A stretch of 64,000 bases of DNA from Flavobacteriaceae bacterium MAR_2010_72 (GCA_003550275.1 QXCW01000002.1:248001-312000); one strand, 5' to 3'. Counted from the stretch's first letter, positions 25,474 through 34,820 are shown. Notes: a model not told the origin generated them from the sequence alone. A program made the numbers and translations.

Positions 25474-26040
25474 CTATACTTCATCATACCTAAAACATCC
25501 TACTTCATGATCGTTAACCATACCAGTAGCTTGCAAATGGGCATAAATAACTGTAGAACCTACAAACTTAAATCCTCGCTTTTTAAGATCCTTACTAATT
25601 GTATCACTTAAAGCAGTAGTGGCAGGTGCATCTTTAGAAGATTTAAGCGAATTTTTTATAGGGACACCATTAACAAATCCCCAAATGTATTTTGAAAATG
25701 ACCCAAATTCGTCCTGAATGTGCATAAATGCTTTGGCATTACTTACTGTAGCATTTACTTTAAGTCTATTACGAATAATTCCTGCATCTTGAAGTAAGTT
25801 GTCTATTTTCGCTTGTTTGTAATTGGCTATTTTTTTGTAATCAAAATCATCAAAGGCGGCTCTAAAATTTTCGCGCTTTCTTAAAATGGTAATCCAGCTC
25901 AATCCTGCCTGAAACGTTTCCAGTATTAAAAACTCAAAAAGTGTATCATCATCATAAACAGGAACACCCCATTCTTGGTCATGATAGGCTTCATATAATG
26001 GGTCACCAACACACCAATGGCATCTATGTTTTGTAACCAT
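25474..26040 (-). CDS. tag: DNA-3-methyladenine glycosylase I
   Basis: The 188-residue glycosylase removes 3-methyladenine from alkylated DNA. The zinc-binding residues are visible at both ends: RCHWCVGDP near the N-terminus and HLQATGMVNDHEVGCF near the C-terminus. The helix-hairpin-helix region and ETFQAGLSWITILRKR are typical. Length is normal. It is convergent with aat with a 9-base gap, and divergent from the thioredoxin-like gene. Confidence 0.95.
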   Translation of the reverse strand: MVTKHRCHWCVGDPLYEAYHDQEWGVPVYDDDTLFEFLILETFQAGLSWITILRKRENFRAAFDDFDYKKIANYKQAKIDNLLQDAGIIRNRLKVNATVSNAKAFMHIQDEFGSFSKYIWGFVNGVPIKNSLKSSKDAPATTALSDTISKDLKKRGFKFVGSTVIYAHLQATGMVNDHEVGCFRYDEV

Positions 26041-26116
26041 AATAGTAATGTAAGATTATTATCTAAAGATAGACAGAGATATGATAAAAGTCATCTTTTT
26101 TAACAAAATATGGCCA

Positions 26117-26124
26117 TAATTTTG
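26117..26124 (+). promoter_or_regulatory. Promoter box just ahead of the thioredoxin-like gene
   Basis: TAATTTTG is an exact TAnnTTTG match, ending 3 bases before the ATG at 26128. If used, the mRNA would be leaderless and the ATG at 26110 could not serve as start. Confidence 0.4.
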
Positions 26125-26127
26125 AGC

Positions 26128-26727
26128 ATGATCCAAGATAAAATAATTTTAGAAACAAAAACCGATTTTTCCTATTCGCAATATAGGGAATTGGTTAAAC
26201 AAATGGTTGATAGTAATTCAACTACAGGTAGTGAAAAAACCGAAGCATTGATCAATTTTACGATGCTTAATGATCGACGAATGAATCGTTGGGATAAAAC
26301 CATTAAAATCCCGAAAGATATTTCATCTCGAGTGGCAAGTTTTAAAGGCAACATAACTTGGCTGGTAATTACGGAAAGTTGGTGTGGTGATGCCGCACAT
26401 GTGGTTCCTATTATTAACAGAATAGCTGAATTGAATGAAAATATTGATTTGAAACTCATTTTAAGAGATGAAAACAATGAAATCATGAATCAGTTTTTAA
26501 CTAATGGAGCTAGAGCAATTCCAAAATTAATTATGATTGACAATGACTCTCAAGCGGTTATTAATACTTATGGCCCTAGACCAAGCGTTTTAACACAAAT
26601 GGTGAAAGAATATAAGGACATGTATGGATTGTTAACACCAGAATTTAAAGAGGATTTACAGATATGGTATAATCGAGATAAAGGCCAAACAATAATTAAT
26701 GATTTATTAAGCTTACTCGGAGTTTAA
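26128..26727 (+). CDS. Thioredoxin-family protein
   Basis: The ~199-residue protein has a thioredoxin-like core: ITWLVITESWCGDAAHVVPIINRI (WCGDA in place of the classic WCGPC) followed by LKLILRDENNEIMNQF and the cis-Pro region ARAIPKLIMID. Only one cysteine is at the active-site position, so it is not a normal dithiol oxidoreductase. Such WCGD-A proteins occur widely in Flavobacteriia. An ATG at 26110 is also in frame, but a consensus promoter box lies between the two ATGs. Its 3' end overlaps the convergent TonB-like gene by 4 bases. Confidence 0.82.
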   Translation: MIQDKIILETKTDFSYSQYRELVKQMVDSNSTTGSEKTEALINFTMLNDRRMNRWDKTIKIPKDISSRVASFKGNITWLVITESWCGDAAHVVPIINRIAELNENIDLKLILRDENNEIMNQFLTNGARAIPKLIMIDNDSQAVINTYGPRPSVLTQMVKEYKDMYGLLTPEFKEDLQIWYNRDKGQTIINDLLSLLGV

Positions 26728-27464
26728 TATTTTCCTTTAAAATGAAAAGTAATTGAGCCTAATTGTGATGCTGAAGTGCCGCTGTCGAATTGAACCGATT
26801 TTGCATAATCCAAAGCATGCTCGGTCAAACATTCGTTGTTTGAAGTAGAAGAATTATTTATGTAAGCATTGGTAACATAGCCATCTGCGTTTACGGTAAT
26901 ATTAACCACAATTTTGCCGCTATCTTCACATAAATATCGAGGGGTATCAAAATCAAGAAGTGTACGACCTTTTAAGGAGTAAGTAAGCGTACTCACCGCA
27001 TTTGGTTTTGTGTTTTCTTCACGTTTCTCTGGAGAACGCATAGCCAAAATATCCTTTGCTTTTTTAAACTTATTAAGTTCTTCTTGGTTTACTGAAGAGC
27101 CACTAGAGGTATTATAAGATGATTCTGAAGTTAGGACATCATTTTTTTCTTGGGAGGCATCTTCCTGAAGTTCCTTCGTTGTGTTTTCAAAATCATTAGA
27201 ACTCATCGATTTGAAATTTTTCATCATCTCCTTAAATTCTTCGTCCTCATTCGCCGCTATATTGGTAGTTTTAAGGGCTTTTTCAAGCGCTTCAAGTTCT
27301 TCAAGCTTTTGTAATTCTTCAGGAGTTAGAGGTTCTACTTCGTAATAACTTTCTGCAATAAGCTCATTTTGTTTAGTAATATGAAAACTGAACATACTAA
27401 ACAAGATAATGCCCGTAATGAGGAATGTGATTAATGCGGCCTTATGTCTTTCTATAAAGTCCAA
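26724..27464 (-). CDS. TonB-like energy transducer protein
   Basis: The 246-residue protein has one N-terminal membrane segment (about 10-27). A Glu-rich periplasmic linker (about 40-120) follows, and a C-terminal domain (about 165-246) resembles TonB C-domains: GKIVVNITVNADGYVTNAYI and ALDYAKSVQFD. The usual Pro-rich spacer is replaced by Glu/Lys/Ser-rich sequence. TonB proteins drive import through outer-membrane receptors such as the one at 17.7 kb, but Flavobacteriaceae have many copies. The only in-frame start before the membrane segment is a TTG. Confidence 0.75.
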   Translation of the reverse strand: MDFIERHKAALITFLITGIILFSMFSFHITKQNELIAESYYEVEPLTPEELQKLEELEALEKALKTTNIAANEDEEFKEMMKNFKSMSSNDFENTTKELQEDASQEKNDVLTSESSYNTSSGSSVNQEELNKFKKAKDILAMRSPEKREENTKPNAVSTLTYSLKGRTLLDFDTPRYLCEDSGKIVVNITVNADGYVTNAYINNSSTSNNECLTEHALDYAKSVQFDSGTSASQLGSITFHFKGKY

Positions 27465-27559
27465 AATAGGTTTAATTTAATGTCTAATTTAGGGTTGTAT
27501 GTACTATTATATACGGTAAAGTAAGCAAAAAAGATTAAAAACCACAATAAAGCAGGGTA

Positions 27560-28249
27560 TTACTCACTTAATTGGTCGATAAAAGTGTCCATGGAAATAG
27601 CCTTTGAAACCTCAAATTTTCCAATTTTTGTACGTCTTAAAGCCGATAAATGTGCACCTGAATTCAAAGCTTTCCCAAAATCATGAGCTAACGAACGTAT
27701 ATAGGTGCCTTTACTACAAACCACCCTGAAATCAATACGTTTGCCCTTAAATTTTGTAATCTCAAATTCTGAAATATGAACGGTTCTGGATTTGATCTCA
27801 ACACTTTCACCTGCCCGAGCAAACTCATATAAGCGTTTCCCGTCTTTTTTTATAGCCGAAAATACAGGTGGAAATTGCTCAATAGCTCCTATAAATTGTT
27901 TAACGGTTTCTTGAATAAGTGTATTGGTTATATGTTTGGTTGGAAATGTTGCATCAATTTCGGTTTCTAGATCATAAGAAGGAGTTGTACTGCCAATTAC
28001 AAAAGTACCTGTGTATTCCTTAATCTGACTTTGAAATGTATCGATTTGTTTGGTCATTTTCCCAGTACAAATTATCAAAAGACCTGAAGCTAGCGGATCT
28101 AAAGTGCCAGCATGCCCAACCTTTATTTTCTTTAAGTTGAAAGCACGTTTAATTTCCCAGCGCAATTTATTTACAACTTGAAAAGAAGTCCAATGCAAGG
28201 GCTTATCAATTAATAAAACCTGTCCCGAAATATAATCCTCTGCAGTCAT
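27560..28249 (-). CDS. truB: tRNA pseudouridine-55 synthase
   Basis: The 229-residue enzyme makes pseudouridine at position 55 in the T loop of tRNAs. The catalytic Asp is in KVGHAGTLDPLASGLL (about residues 42-57). LLIDKPLHWTSFQVVNKLR and GTYIRSLAHDFG are typical. The C-terminal PUA-like region is short, as in Bacteroidota forms. It starts 4 bases after the uppP stop and is the last gene of the ftsX operon. Confidence 0.96.
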   Translation of the reverse strand: MTAEDYISGQVLLIDKPLHWTSFQVVNKLRWEIKRAFNLKKIKVGHAGTLDPLASGLLIICTGKMTKQIDTFQSQIKEYTGTFVIGSTTPSYDLETEIDATFPTKHITNTLIQETVKQFIGAIEQFPPVFSAIKKDGKRLYEFARAGESVEIKSRTVHISEFEITKFKGKRIDFRVVCSKGTYIRSLAHDFGKALNSGAHLSALRRTKIGKFEVSKAISMDTFIDQLSE

Positions 28250-28253
28250 GAAA

Positions 28254-29048
28254 TTAATTCAATAATGAAAATATAATGGCAATCAATCCAATAATGGTGC
28301 AGTACACGGCAAAATAGGATAATTTACTTTTTTTAACCAAGGCAATCATCCAAGTGCAGGCAAAAAGCCCAGCAACAAATGCCGCTAAAAACCCAGCGCT
28401 TAACGGAATTATGTTCGCACTGTCATACGTTAATTCACCACTCAAAATATCTTTGGCAACTTTTCCAAATATGAGCGGAACGACCATTAAAAATGAAAAT
28501 CGGGCGGCTTTAGTTTTGTCGTTTCCCAGTAATACGGAAGTTGATATTGTAGCTCCAGATCTTGAAATTCCAGGTAACATAGCTATGGCTTGTGAAATTC
28601 CAATTACAAAAGCATTTTTAAAACTTACCTTTTTTTGAGTGTCTTTAGCTCTATCCGCTAAAAACAAAAGCCCTGCCGTGACAATAAGCATAGAACCAAC
28701 TAATAAGATATTACCTCCAAATAAGTGTTCAAGTTGTTCTTCAAAGAACAAACCCACAATAACCGCGGGAATCATGGATAACACTATTTTAGCTACAAAT
28801 TGAAGGTCTTCATTCCATTCAAACTTTAATAGTCCTTTTATAATCGCGCAAATGTCTTTCCTAAAAACCACCATGGTACTTAATGCCGTAGCAAAATGAA
28901 GTACAACAGTAAATAACAAACTTTCTTTTGGTATAGAATGGTCGCCTAAAATGGCCTTGCCAATTTCTAAATGACCACTGGATGATACTGGTAAAAATTC
29001 GGTTAGACCTTGAATAATACCAAGTATAATAGAATCTGAAACCTCCAT
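28254..29048 (-). CDS. uppP: Undecaprenyl-diphosphatase
   Basis: The 264-residue inner-membrane enzyme (BacA family) dephosphorylates undecaprenyl diphosphate, recycling the lipid carrier for peptidoglycan. Both active-site motifs are visible: GLTEFLPVSSSGHLE near residues 14-28 and PGISRSGATISTSVLLG near 159-175. About eight membrane segments are present. The start overlaps the DUF3098 stop by one base (TAATG), so translation is likely coupled. Confidence 0.96.
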   Translation of the reverse strand: MEVSDSIILGIIQGLTEFLPVSSSGHLEIGKAILGDHSIPKESLLFTVVLHFATALSTMVVFRKDICAIIKGLLKFEWNEDLQFVAKIVLSMIPAVIVGLFFEEQLEHLFGGNILLVGSMLIVTAGLLFLADRAKDTQKKVSFKNAFVIGISQAIAMLPGISRSGATISTSVLLGNDKTKAARFSFLMVVPLIFGKVAKDILSGELTYDSANIIPLSAGFLAAFVAGLFACTWMIALVKKSKLSYFAVYCTIIGLIAIIFSLLN

Positions 29049-29302
29049 TACTTCTTGTCAGGATTCAATAAGATGGCATAAATTTCAATAACAAAACCCG
29101 CTAAAACCAATGTTGGAGCCAACCGGATACGCCTCCAGCTAAATATTTCAGGATTAAATACATTAGGGTCATCACTTCCGCCTCCGGCCATCAAAATAAA
29201 CCCAAGAGCTATACAGCCCAATCCAATAAGCATGAATTTGTAATTTTTTTTGCCAAAAATAAATTCTGGTTTGGCTTGTTCTTTACGTTTTTGTTCACCC
29301 AT
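29048..29302 (-). CDS. DUF3098 small membrane protein
   Basis: The 84-residue protein has two membrane segments (about residues 24-40 and 61-78) separated by a short loop with GGSDDPNVFNPEIFSWRR. A basic N-terminus (EQKRKEQAKPEFIFGKKN) precedes them. It matches DUF3098, found in Bacteroidota between ftsX and uppP. The conserved context points to cell-wall growth or division, but no activity is known. It is coupled to uppP by a one-base overlap. Confidence 0.85.
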   Translation of the reverse strand: MGEQKRKEQAKPEFIFGKKNYKFMLIGLGCIALGFILMAGGGSDDPNVFNPEIFSWRRIRLAPTLVLAGFVIEIYAILLNPDKK

Positions 29303-29304
29303 AA

Positions 29305-29640
29305 TTAATCAAATTCTGTAAAAATAATGTTGCCATCAACCGTTAATTGAGCAATATGCTCTGATGTACCAAATAACAATCTAGGCAAGTGCAAAGTAAC
29401 AGTTTTATTTAAAACTTTTGCGTTAAGGGAATCTAAATTTAACCCTTGCTCTAAACCTCTATTGATGTAAAATCGGTCTCCACCTTCTGCTTTAAACACA
29501 ATATCATAGGTTGAGCCTTCAATGATTTTTACGATTTTCTCAATACGAATATCACAGTCTTCTGGTTTTGGATTAGAGATAATACACGATACTGAAACCA
29601 AAATAAGTATTAAAAGAATTATTTTTAAAGATGTTTTCAA
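29305..29640 (-). CDS. Small lipoprotein between ftsX and DUF3098
   Basis: The 111-residue product starts at a TTG and has a lipoprotein signal with lipobox VSVSC (about residues 15-19). The mature part is a small beta-rich domain: IEKIVKIIEGSTYDIVFKAEGG and TVTLHLPRLLFGTSEHIAQL. I do not recognise the family. It ends 2 bases before the DUF3098 start, so it is part of the envelope operon. The ftsX-DUF3098 neighbours are usually adjacent in relatives, so this looks like an insertion in the operon. Confidence 0.65.
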   Translation of the reverse strand: MKTSLKIILLILILVSVSCIISNPKPEDCDIRIEKIVKIIEGSTYDIVFKAEGGDRFYINRGLEQGLNLDSLNAKVLNKTVTLHLPRLLFGTSEHIAQLTVDGNIIFTEFD

Positions 29641-29705
29641 AACTTTCTGAAAGATGGTTTAAAATAAACGAATATGGAACTGGCTTTGGTATTTTATTGC
29701 AAAAC

Positions 29706-30584
29706 CTAATAATAGAGTTGATCGGTCTTTAAATTCAAGAAACGCTGGGTGGCAATAAAAGTACTTATCCAAGTAATCAAAACGCCCAAGCCAAAAACAC
29801 TTATAAACAATATAGAAATGATAACTGGTTTTTGTAATAACTCCAGCTCTGGGAAGGTACTATTAAGGTAATACAGCACAATCGCCATTCCAATTAAGGC
29901 CACAACTGCACCAATAACTCCGAGCTGAACACTTTTCAAAATAAAAGGACGTCTGATAAATGATTTGGTTGCCCCAACCATTTGCATGGTTTTGATAATA
30001 AAACGTTTGGAATAAACAGCGAGTCGAATCGAACTATTAATTAATAATACGGCAATAAGCGTAAACAAAGCACTTATTACCAATACCCAAAAGGTGATTT
30101 TTTTGACATTATTGTTCATGAGTTCAACAAGATCATTGTCATAACGAACCTCCTGAATAAAATCTTTTTGAGCTAAATCTTCAACAATATCAGCTAAAAT
30201 TTCAGTGGTTACAAAGCTGGCCTTTAAATGAACATCAATTGAGTTTTGCAACGGATTTTGACCAACATTATCCAAAAAGTCTTCACCATATTCGGCCTTC
30301 ATCATTTCGGCGGCTTCTTCTTTGGAAATGTAAATCGATGATTTGGTGTATTCGGCCATCGCCAAACTTTTTTCAAGCTGTTTGACTTCGACTTCTTTGG
30401 CAGAATCATTCAAATAAATAGTGACAACTACTTGTTCTTTAAAATTATCTGAAATCGTTTTGGCATTCAACACCAACAAGCCAAGGCAACCTAGCAAGAA
30501 TAACACTAGGGCAATGCTCACAACAACTGAAAAATAAGAAGAGATTAATTTGCGTTTTTGGTACTGGTCAAACGAGGCACTCAT
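29706..30584 (-). CDS. ftsX: Cell division protein FtsX (ABC transporter permease-like)
   Basis: The 292-residue membrane protein pairs with the ATPase FtsE to control septal peptidoglycan hydrolases. It has an N-terminal membrane segment (about 15-37), a periplasmic domain of ~110 residues, and three C-terminal membrane segments (about 168-188, 220-243, 258-280) in FtsX order. KRFIIKTMQMVGATKSFIRRPF is the typical cytoplasmic loop. No ftsE is in the window. It heads the operon ftsX-lipoprotein-DUF3098-uppP-truB. Confidence 0.93.
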   Translation of the reverse strand: MSASFDQYQKRKLISSYFSVVVSIALVLFLLGCLGLLVLNAKTISDNFKEQVVVTIYLNDSAKEVEVKQLEKSLAMAEYTKSSIYISKEEAAEMMKAEYGEDFLDNVGQNPLQNSIDVHLKASFVTTEILADIVEDLAQKDFIQEVRYDNDLVELMNNNVKKITFWVLVISALFTLIAVLLINSSIRLAVYSKRFIIKTMQMVGATKSFIRRPFILKSVQLGVIGAVVALIGMAIVLYYLNSTFPELELLQKPVIISILFISVFGLGVLITWISTFIATQRFLNLKTDQLYY

Positions 30585-30618
30585 ATAACTAATGGATTAT
30601 GATGTAAAAATAAAAAAG

Positions 30619-30626
30619 TAAATTTG
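30619..30626 (+). promoter_or_regulatory. Promoter box of panE
   Basis: TAAATTTG is an exact TAnnTTTG match, 26 bases before the panE ATG at 30653. Confidence 0.5.
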
Positions 30627-30652
30627 ATTAACATTTATAATAACTAAAACAT

Positions 30653-31579
30653 ATGAACATTGTTGTATTTGGTGCCGGTGGCGTAGGCGGCTATTTTGGC
30701 GGATTACTCGCGAAAGCAGGCTTTGATGTTACGTTTATTGCTCGCGGAAAAACTTTGGAAGCCATTAAAACTAACGGACTTCAAGTGAAAAGTATTAAAG
30801 GCGATTTTGTAGTGCATCCAAAAGTCACCGATGACATTACCAAAATTACCAACCCAGATCTCATCATTTTAGGAGTGAAATCTTGGCAAATTGAAGACGT
30901 GGCTAAACAGATAAAACCTGTTCTTACTGAACATACTTTGGTGTTGCCGTTACAAAATGGCGCTGATAATGCCGATCGCCTTCGAGAGATTTTAAATCCC
31001 GAAAATGTACTGGCAGGTTTGTGTAAAATTGTAAGTAAAATTGAAGCTCCTGGAGTCATCAACCATTTTGCTTTTGAACCTGAAATTGTCTTTGGTGAAT
31101 ATAATAACCAGAAGTCGGATAGGGTTAAAAGTTTAAAAAACGTTTTTGACCAAGCTGGGTTTAAGAACATAATTTCTGATGACATTTATCTAGATATTTG
31201 GAAAAAATTTCTGTTTATTGCTACCATTAGTGGCATGGGAGCACTTACCCGAAGTACGTTTGGAGTAATGCGGACTGATGAGCACATAAGAAGCATGATC
31301 TATCAAACAGCACATGAAATCGTGACTATTGCAAATGCTAAAGGTGTCGGGTTAACCAATGAAGATGTTGATATGGTTTTAGGCGTAGTAGATCAGCTTA
31401 ACCCAGAAACAACAGCTTCTATGCAACGCGACATTATGGAAGGCCGACCAAGTGAACTCGACAATTTTAACGGTTATATTGTTAAAACAGGCAAGCAACT
31501 ACATATTTCAACACCTATAAATAGCTTTACCTATCATTGTTTATTGCCCCAGGAAAAGAAAGCAAGAAAGCTACTCTAA
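30653..31579 (+). CDS. panE: 2-dehydropantoate 2-reductase
   Basis: The 308-residue enzyme reduces ketopantoate to pantoate with NADPH on the coenzyme A pathway. The Rossmann motif GAGGVGGYFGG is at residues 7-17. The catalytic Lys is expected in the DIWKKFLFIATISG segment near 183, and the ApbA C-domain (NAKGVGLTNEDV, MQRDIMEGRPSELDNFNG) is complete. Length fits. Other ApbA-family reductases are possible, but the sequence fits panE well. leuS follows on the same strand with its own promoter. Confidence 0.9.
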   Translation: MNIVVFGAGGVGGYFGGLLAKAGFDVTFIARGKTLEAIKTNGLQVKSIKGDFVVHPKVTDDITKITNPDLIILGVKSWQIEDVAKQIKPVLTEHTLVLPLQNGADNADRLREILNPENVLAGLCKIVSKIEAPGVINHFAFEPEIVFGEYNNQKSDRVKSLKNVFDQAGFKNIISDDIYLDIWKKFLFIATISGMGALTRSTFGVMRTDEHIRSMIYQTAHEIVTIANAKGVGLTNEDVDMVLGVVDQLNPETTASMQRDIMEGRPSELDNFNGYIVKTGKQLHISTPINSFTYHCLLPQEKKARKLL

Positions 31580-31605
31580 AGGTTTTTAATTCATGCAATA
31601 AACCT

Positions 31606-31613
31606 TAAATTTG
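31606..31613 (+). promoter_or_regulatory. Promoter box of leuS
   Basis: TAAATTTG is an exact TAnnTTTG match; it ends 26 bases before the leuS ATG at 31640. Confidence 0.5.
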
Positions 31614-31639
31614 CGCCTTTATAAGCAGGAATTTTTACA

Positions 31640-34558
31640 ATGAAATATCACTTCAACGAGATTGAGAAAAAATGGCAGGACCATTGGGCAAAAAACCAAA
31701 CGTTCAAAGCCGAAAATAATAGCTCGAAGCCAAAGTATTATGTGTTAGACATGTTCCCCTACCCGAGTGGTGCAGGTTTGCATGTTGGACATCCTCTAGG
31801 CTATATTGCCAGTGATATTTATGCGCGATACAAACGCCACAAAGGCTTTAATGTATTGCATCCACAAGGTTATGATAGTTTTGGGTTGCCTGCCGAACAA
31901 TATGCAATTCAAACAGGTCAACATCCTGCAATTACCACAGCCGAAAATATTAAAACCTATCGCCGGCAATTAGACCAAATCGGGTTTTCGTTCGATTGGA
32001 GTAGGGAAGTAAGAACATCAGATCCTAACTACTATAAATGGACGCAATGGGTATTCATCCAGTTATTTGAATCCTGGTATAATAATGAAACCAATAAGGC
32101 AGAAGCCATTTCAGATCTCATAACTATTTTTGAAGCTGAAGGAAATAAAAAGGTTGATGCCATTTGTGATGATGACACTGAAATGTTCTCATCTGAAGAC
32201 TGGAATAGTTATTCTACTGAAAAGCAACAGGAAATTCTTCTTAAGTATAGATTAACCTATCTCGCCGAATCTGAAGTGAATTGGTGTCCAGCTTTAGGTA
32301 CCGTATTGGCTAATGATGAAATTGTGAATGGCGTTTCAGAGCGTGGAGGACATCCCGTTGTTAGAAAAAAAATGACCCAATGGAGTATGCGTATTTCGGC
32401 CTATGCTAAACGTTTGCTTCAAGGATTAAATACTATAGATTGGCCAAAACCTTTAAAGGAAAGTCAGCGCAACTGGATTGGCAAATCGGTTGGAGCACAT
32501 GTTGAATTCAAAATTTTGAATTCAGAATCTAAAATTTCAGTCTTTACTACACGACCAGACACCATTTTTGGAGCTAGCTTTATGACTTTGGCTCCTGAAC
32601 ACGATTTGGTCCAACGTATCACAACGCCAGAGCAAAAAGCACAGGTTGAAGCCTATATTGAAGCCACTGCAAAACGTAGTGAGCGTGACCGAATAGCCGA
32701 TGTAAAAACCATATCTGGAGTTTTTACCGGAGCATATGCCGAACATCCGTTTACCAACGAACCAATTCCAATTTGGATTGGCGATTATGTATTAGCGGGT
32801 TACGGAACGGGCGCAGTCATGTCTGTACCTTGTGGTGACCAACGGGATTACGATTTTGCAAAACATTTCAATATTCCTATTCCTAATATTTTTGAAGGGG
32901 TCGATATTTCAAAAGAACCTTTTGAAGACAAAGCAACAACCATCATCGCCAATAGTGATTTTATAAATGGTTTAAACTATAAGGAAGCCACAAAAAAAGT
33001 CATAGAAGCTTTAGAGAAACTAGGTCAGGGCAAAAGGAAAATCAATTACCGTTTACGTGATGCCGTATTTTCGCGGCAGCGTTATTGGGGCGAGCCGTTT
33101 CCAGTGTATTATGTCAATGGTTTGCCACAAATGATAGATGAAAAGCATTTACCAATTACACTGCCTGAAGTTGAAAAATACCTACCCACCGAAACAGGTG
33201 AGCCGCCTCTGGGCAATGCTACCGTTTGGGCTTGGGACACGAAAAGCCACACTGTAGTTGCCAATGACTTGATTGATAACAAAACCGTATTTCCTTTAGA
33301 ACTGAATACCATGCCAGGTTGGGCAGGAAGTTCGCAGTACTTTAACCGTTATATGGACCCGCATAATGATGAGGAGATCTTTTCACGGGAAGCTATTAAC
33401 TACTGGCAGCAAGTGGACTTATATATTGGCGGCAGCGAGCATGCCACAGGTCATTTACTCTACTCTCGGTTTTGGCAAAAATTTATGTTTGATAAGGGAC
33501 TAGTGCCACATGATGAGTTTGCCAAAAAGCTAATTAACCAAGGAATGATTTTGGGGACGAGTGCGTTCATACATGAGGCAATTCTTGGTGATAAAAGTCT
33601 AAATGTTTTTATTTCTTCAGGATTTTTTATAGGACCAAATTTTCTTACTTCTGAAAATGATAATTGGAAGAAAAAAGAATTGATACTGAAAAAGAAGGGA
33701 ATTTCGTCAGAAGATTTGAATAAAATGACTTATAGGGCAATTCATGCCGATGTGTCCTTTATAAATGCTTCAGATGAGTTAGATATTGAAGCGTTCAAAA
33801 ACTGGCGTGATGAATATAATGATGCTGAATTTATTACAGATGCGGACGGCACGTTTAAAGTATTACGCGAAGTCGAAAAAATGTCCAAATCTAAATTTAA
33901 TGTCGTCAATCCAGACCAGATTTGCGAGGAGTATGGGGCCGATAGTTTGCGTTTGTATGAAATGTTCTTGGGGCCTTTAGAGCAAGCCAAACCTTGGAAT
34001 ACCGCCGGAATTACAGGCGTACATGGCTTCCTTAAAAAGCTATGGAAACTCTACTTTGACGACAATGGATTAAAAGTTTTGGATAACGAGCCAACAAACG
34101 ACAATTTAAAGACACTTCATAAAACCATAAAGAAGGTTGAGGAGGATATTGAGAATTTTTCCTTCAATACTACGGTGTCAACCTTTATGATCGCCGTTAA
34201 TGAGTTGACGGCACAACAATGTACAAGTCGTGCTATATTAGAGCCACTTATTATCCTAGTTTCGCCGTATGCACCACACATCGCTGAAGAATTATGGCAA
34301 CAATTGGGATATAACGAATCCATTGCCAGGGCAACGTTCCCAAAATTTGAAGCGAGTTATTTGGTAGAGCGCAGTAAAAATTACCCTATTTCGTTTAATG
34401 GTAAAATGCGTTTTACTATAGAGTTGCCTATAGATTTATCAAAAGAGGAGATTGAAGCGACTGTGATGGCACATGAAAAGACCAAGGCACAATTGGATGG
34501 CAGAACGCCTAAAAAAGTGATTATTGTCCCAGGTAAAATTGTGAATATCGTTGGGTAG
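31640..34558 (+). CDS. leuS: Leucyl-tRNA synthetase
   Basis: The 972-residue class I synthetase charges tRNA-Leu. The HIGH motif is HVGH in YPSGAGLHVGHPLGY (about 43-57), and the KMSKS motif is intact at EVEKMSKSKFNVVN. The editing (CP1) domain has TTRPDTIFGASF. It is about 110 residues longer than E. coli LeuRS. Extra sequence sits around residues 155-205 (Asp/Glu-rich, ICDDDTEMFSSEDW) and around 640-720 (FISSGFFIGPNFL), the latter just before KMSKS. These insertions are common in Bacteroidota. The SemiSWEET gene overlaps its end by 8 bases. Confidence 0.97.
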   Translation: MKYHFNEIEKKWQDHWAKNQTFKAENNSSKPKYYVLDMFPYPSGAGLHVGHPLGYIASDIYARYKRHKGFNVLHPQGYDSFGLPAEQYAIQTGQHPAITTAENIKTYRRQLDQIGFSFDWSREVRTSDPNYYKWTQWVFIQLFESWYNNETNKAEAISDLITIFEAEGNKKVDAICDDDTEMFSSEDWNSYSTEKQQEILLKYRLTYLAESEVNWCPALGTVLANDEIVNGVSERGGHPVVRKKMTQWSMRISAYAKRLLQGLNTIDWPKPLKESQRNWIGKSVGAHVEFKILNSESKISVFTTRPDTIFGASFMTLAPEHDLVQRITTPEQKAQVEAYIEATAKRSERDRIADVKTISGVFTGAYAEHPFTNEPIPIWIGDYVLAGYGTGAVMSVPCGDQRDYDFAKHFNIPIPNIFEGVDISKEPFEDKATTIIANSDFINGLNYKEATKKVIEALEKLGQGKRKINYRLRDAVFSRQRYWGEPFPVYYVNGLPQMIDEKHLPITLPEVEKYLPTETGEPPLGNATVWAWDTKSHTVVANDLIDNKTVFPLELNTMPGWAGSSQYFNRYMDPHNDEEIFSREAINYWQQVDLYIGGSEHATGHLLYSRFWQKFMFDKGLVPHDEFAKKLINQGMILGTSAFIHEAILGDKSLNVFISSGFFIGPNFLTSENDNWKKKELILKKKGISSEDLNKMTYRAIHADVSFINASDELDIEAFKNWRDEYNDAEFITDADGTFKVLREVEKMSKSKFNVVNPDQICEEYGADSLRLYEMFLGPLEQAKPWNTAGITGVHGFLKKLWKLYFDDNGLKVLDNEPTNDNLKTLHKTIKKVEEDIENFSFNTTVSTFMIAVNELTAQQCTSRAILEPLIILVSPYAPHIAEELWQQLGYNESIARATFPKFEASYLVERSKNYPISFNGKMRFTIELPIDLSKEEIEATVMAHEKTKAQLDGRTPKKVIIVPGKIVNIVG

Positions 34559-34820
34559 TGTATCATCAATAGAGCTTTTGGGTTTCATAGCAGCGTGCTT
34601 AACAACAGCAGCATTTTTACCTCAGGTCTATAAAACTTGGCGAACCAAAGATGTTTCAGGTTTATCTTTACCAATGTTTTTGATGTTTTTTACTGGAATT
34701 GCACTTTGGTTCATTTATGGGTTTTTAATCAATAGCCCATCTTTAATGTTTGCCAATGGCATCACTATGGTGTCTTCATTTATATTACTGTTTTTCATAG
34801 TTAAATACAGAAAGAAATAA
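34551..34820 (+). CDS. SemiSWEET sugar transporter
   Basis: The 89-residue protein is a triple-helix bundle of the MtN3/PQ-loop family; a dimer forms a sugar channel across the inner membrane. The PQ motif is at AAFLPQVYKTWRTKDVSGLSL (about 21-41), and three membrane segments are clear (about 8-26, 43-60, 66-84). The start is a TTG that overlaps the leuS stop, so translation is probably coupled. There is no ATG before the first helix. Substrate is not predictable. Confidence 0.88.
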   Translation: MGSVSSIELLGFIAACLTTAAFLPQVYKTWRTKDVSGLSLPMFLMFFTGIALWFIYGFLINSPSLMFANGITMVSSFILLFFIVKYRKK

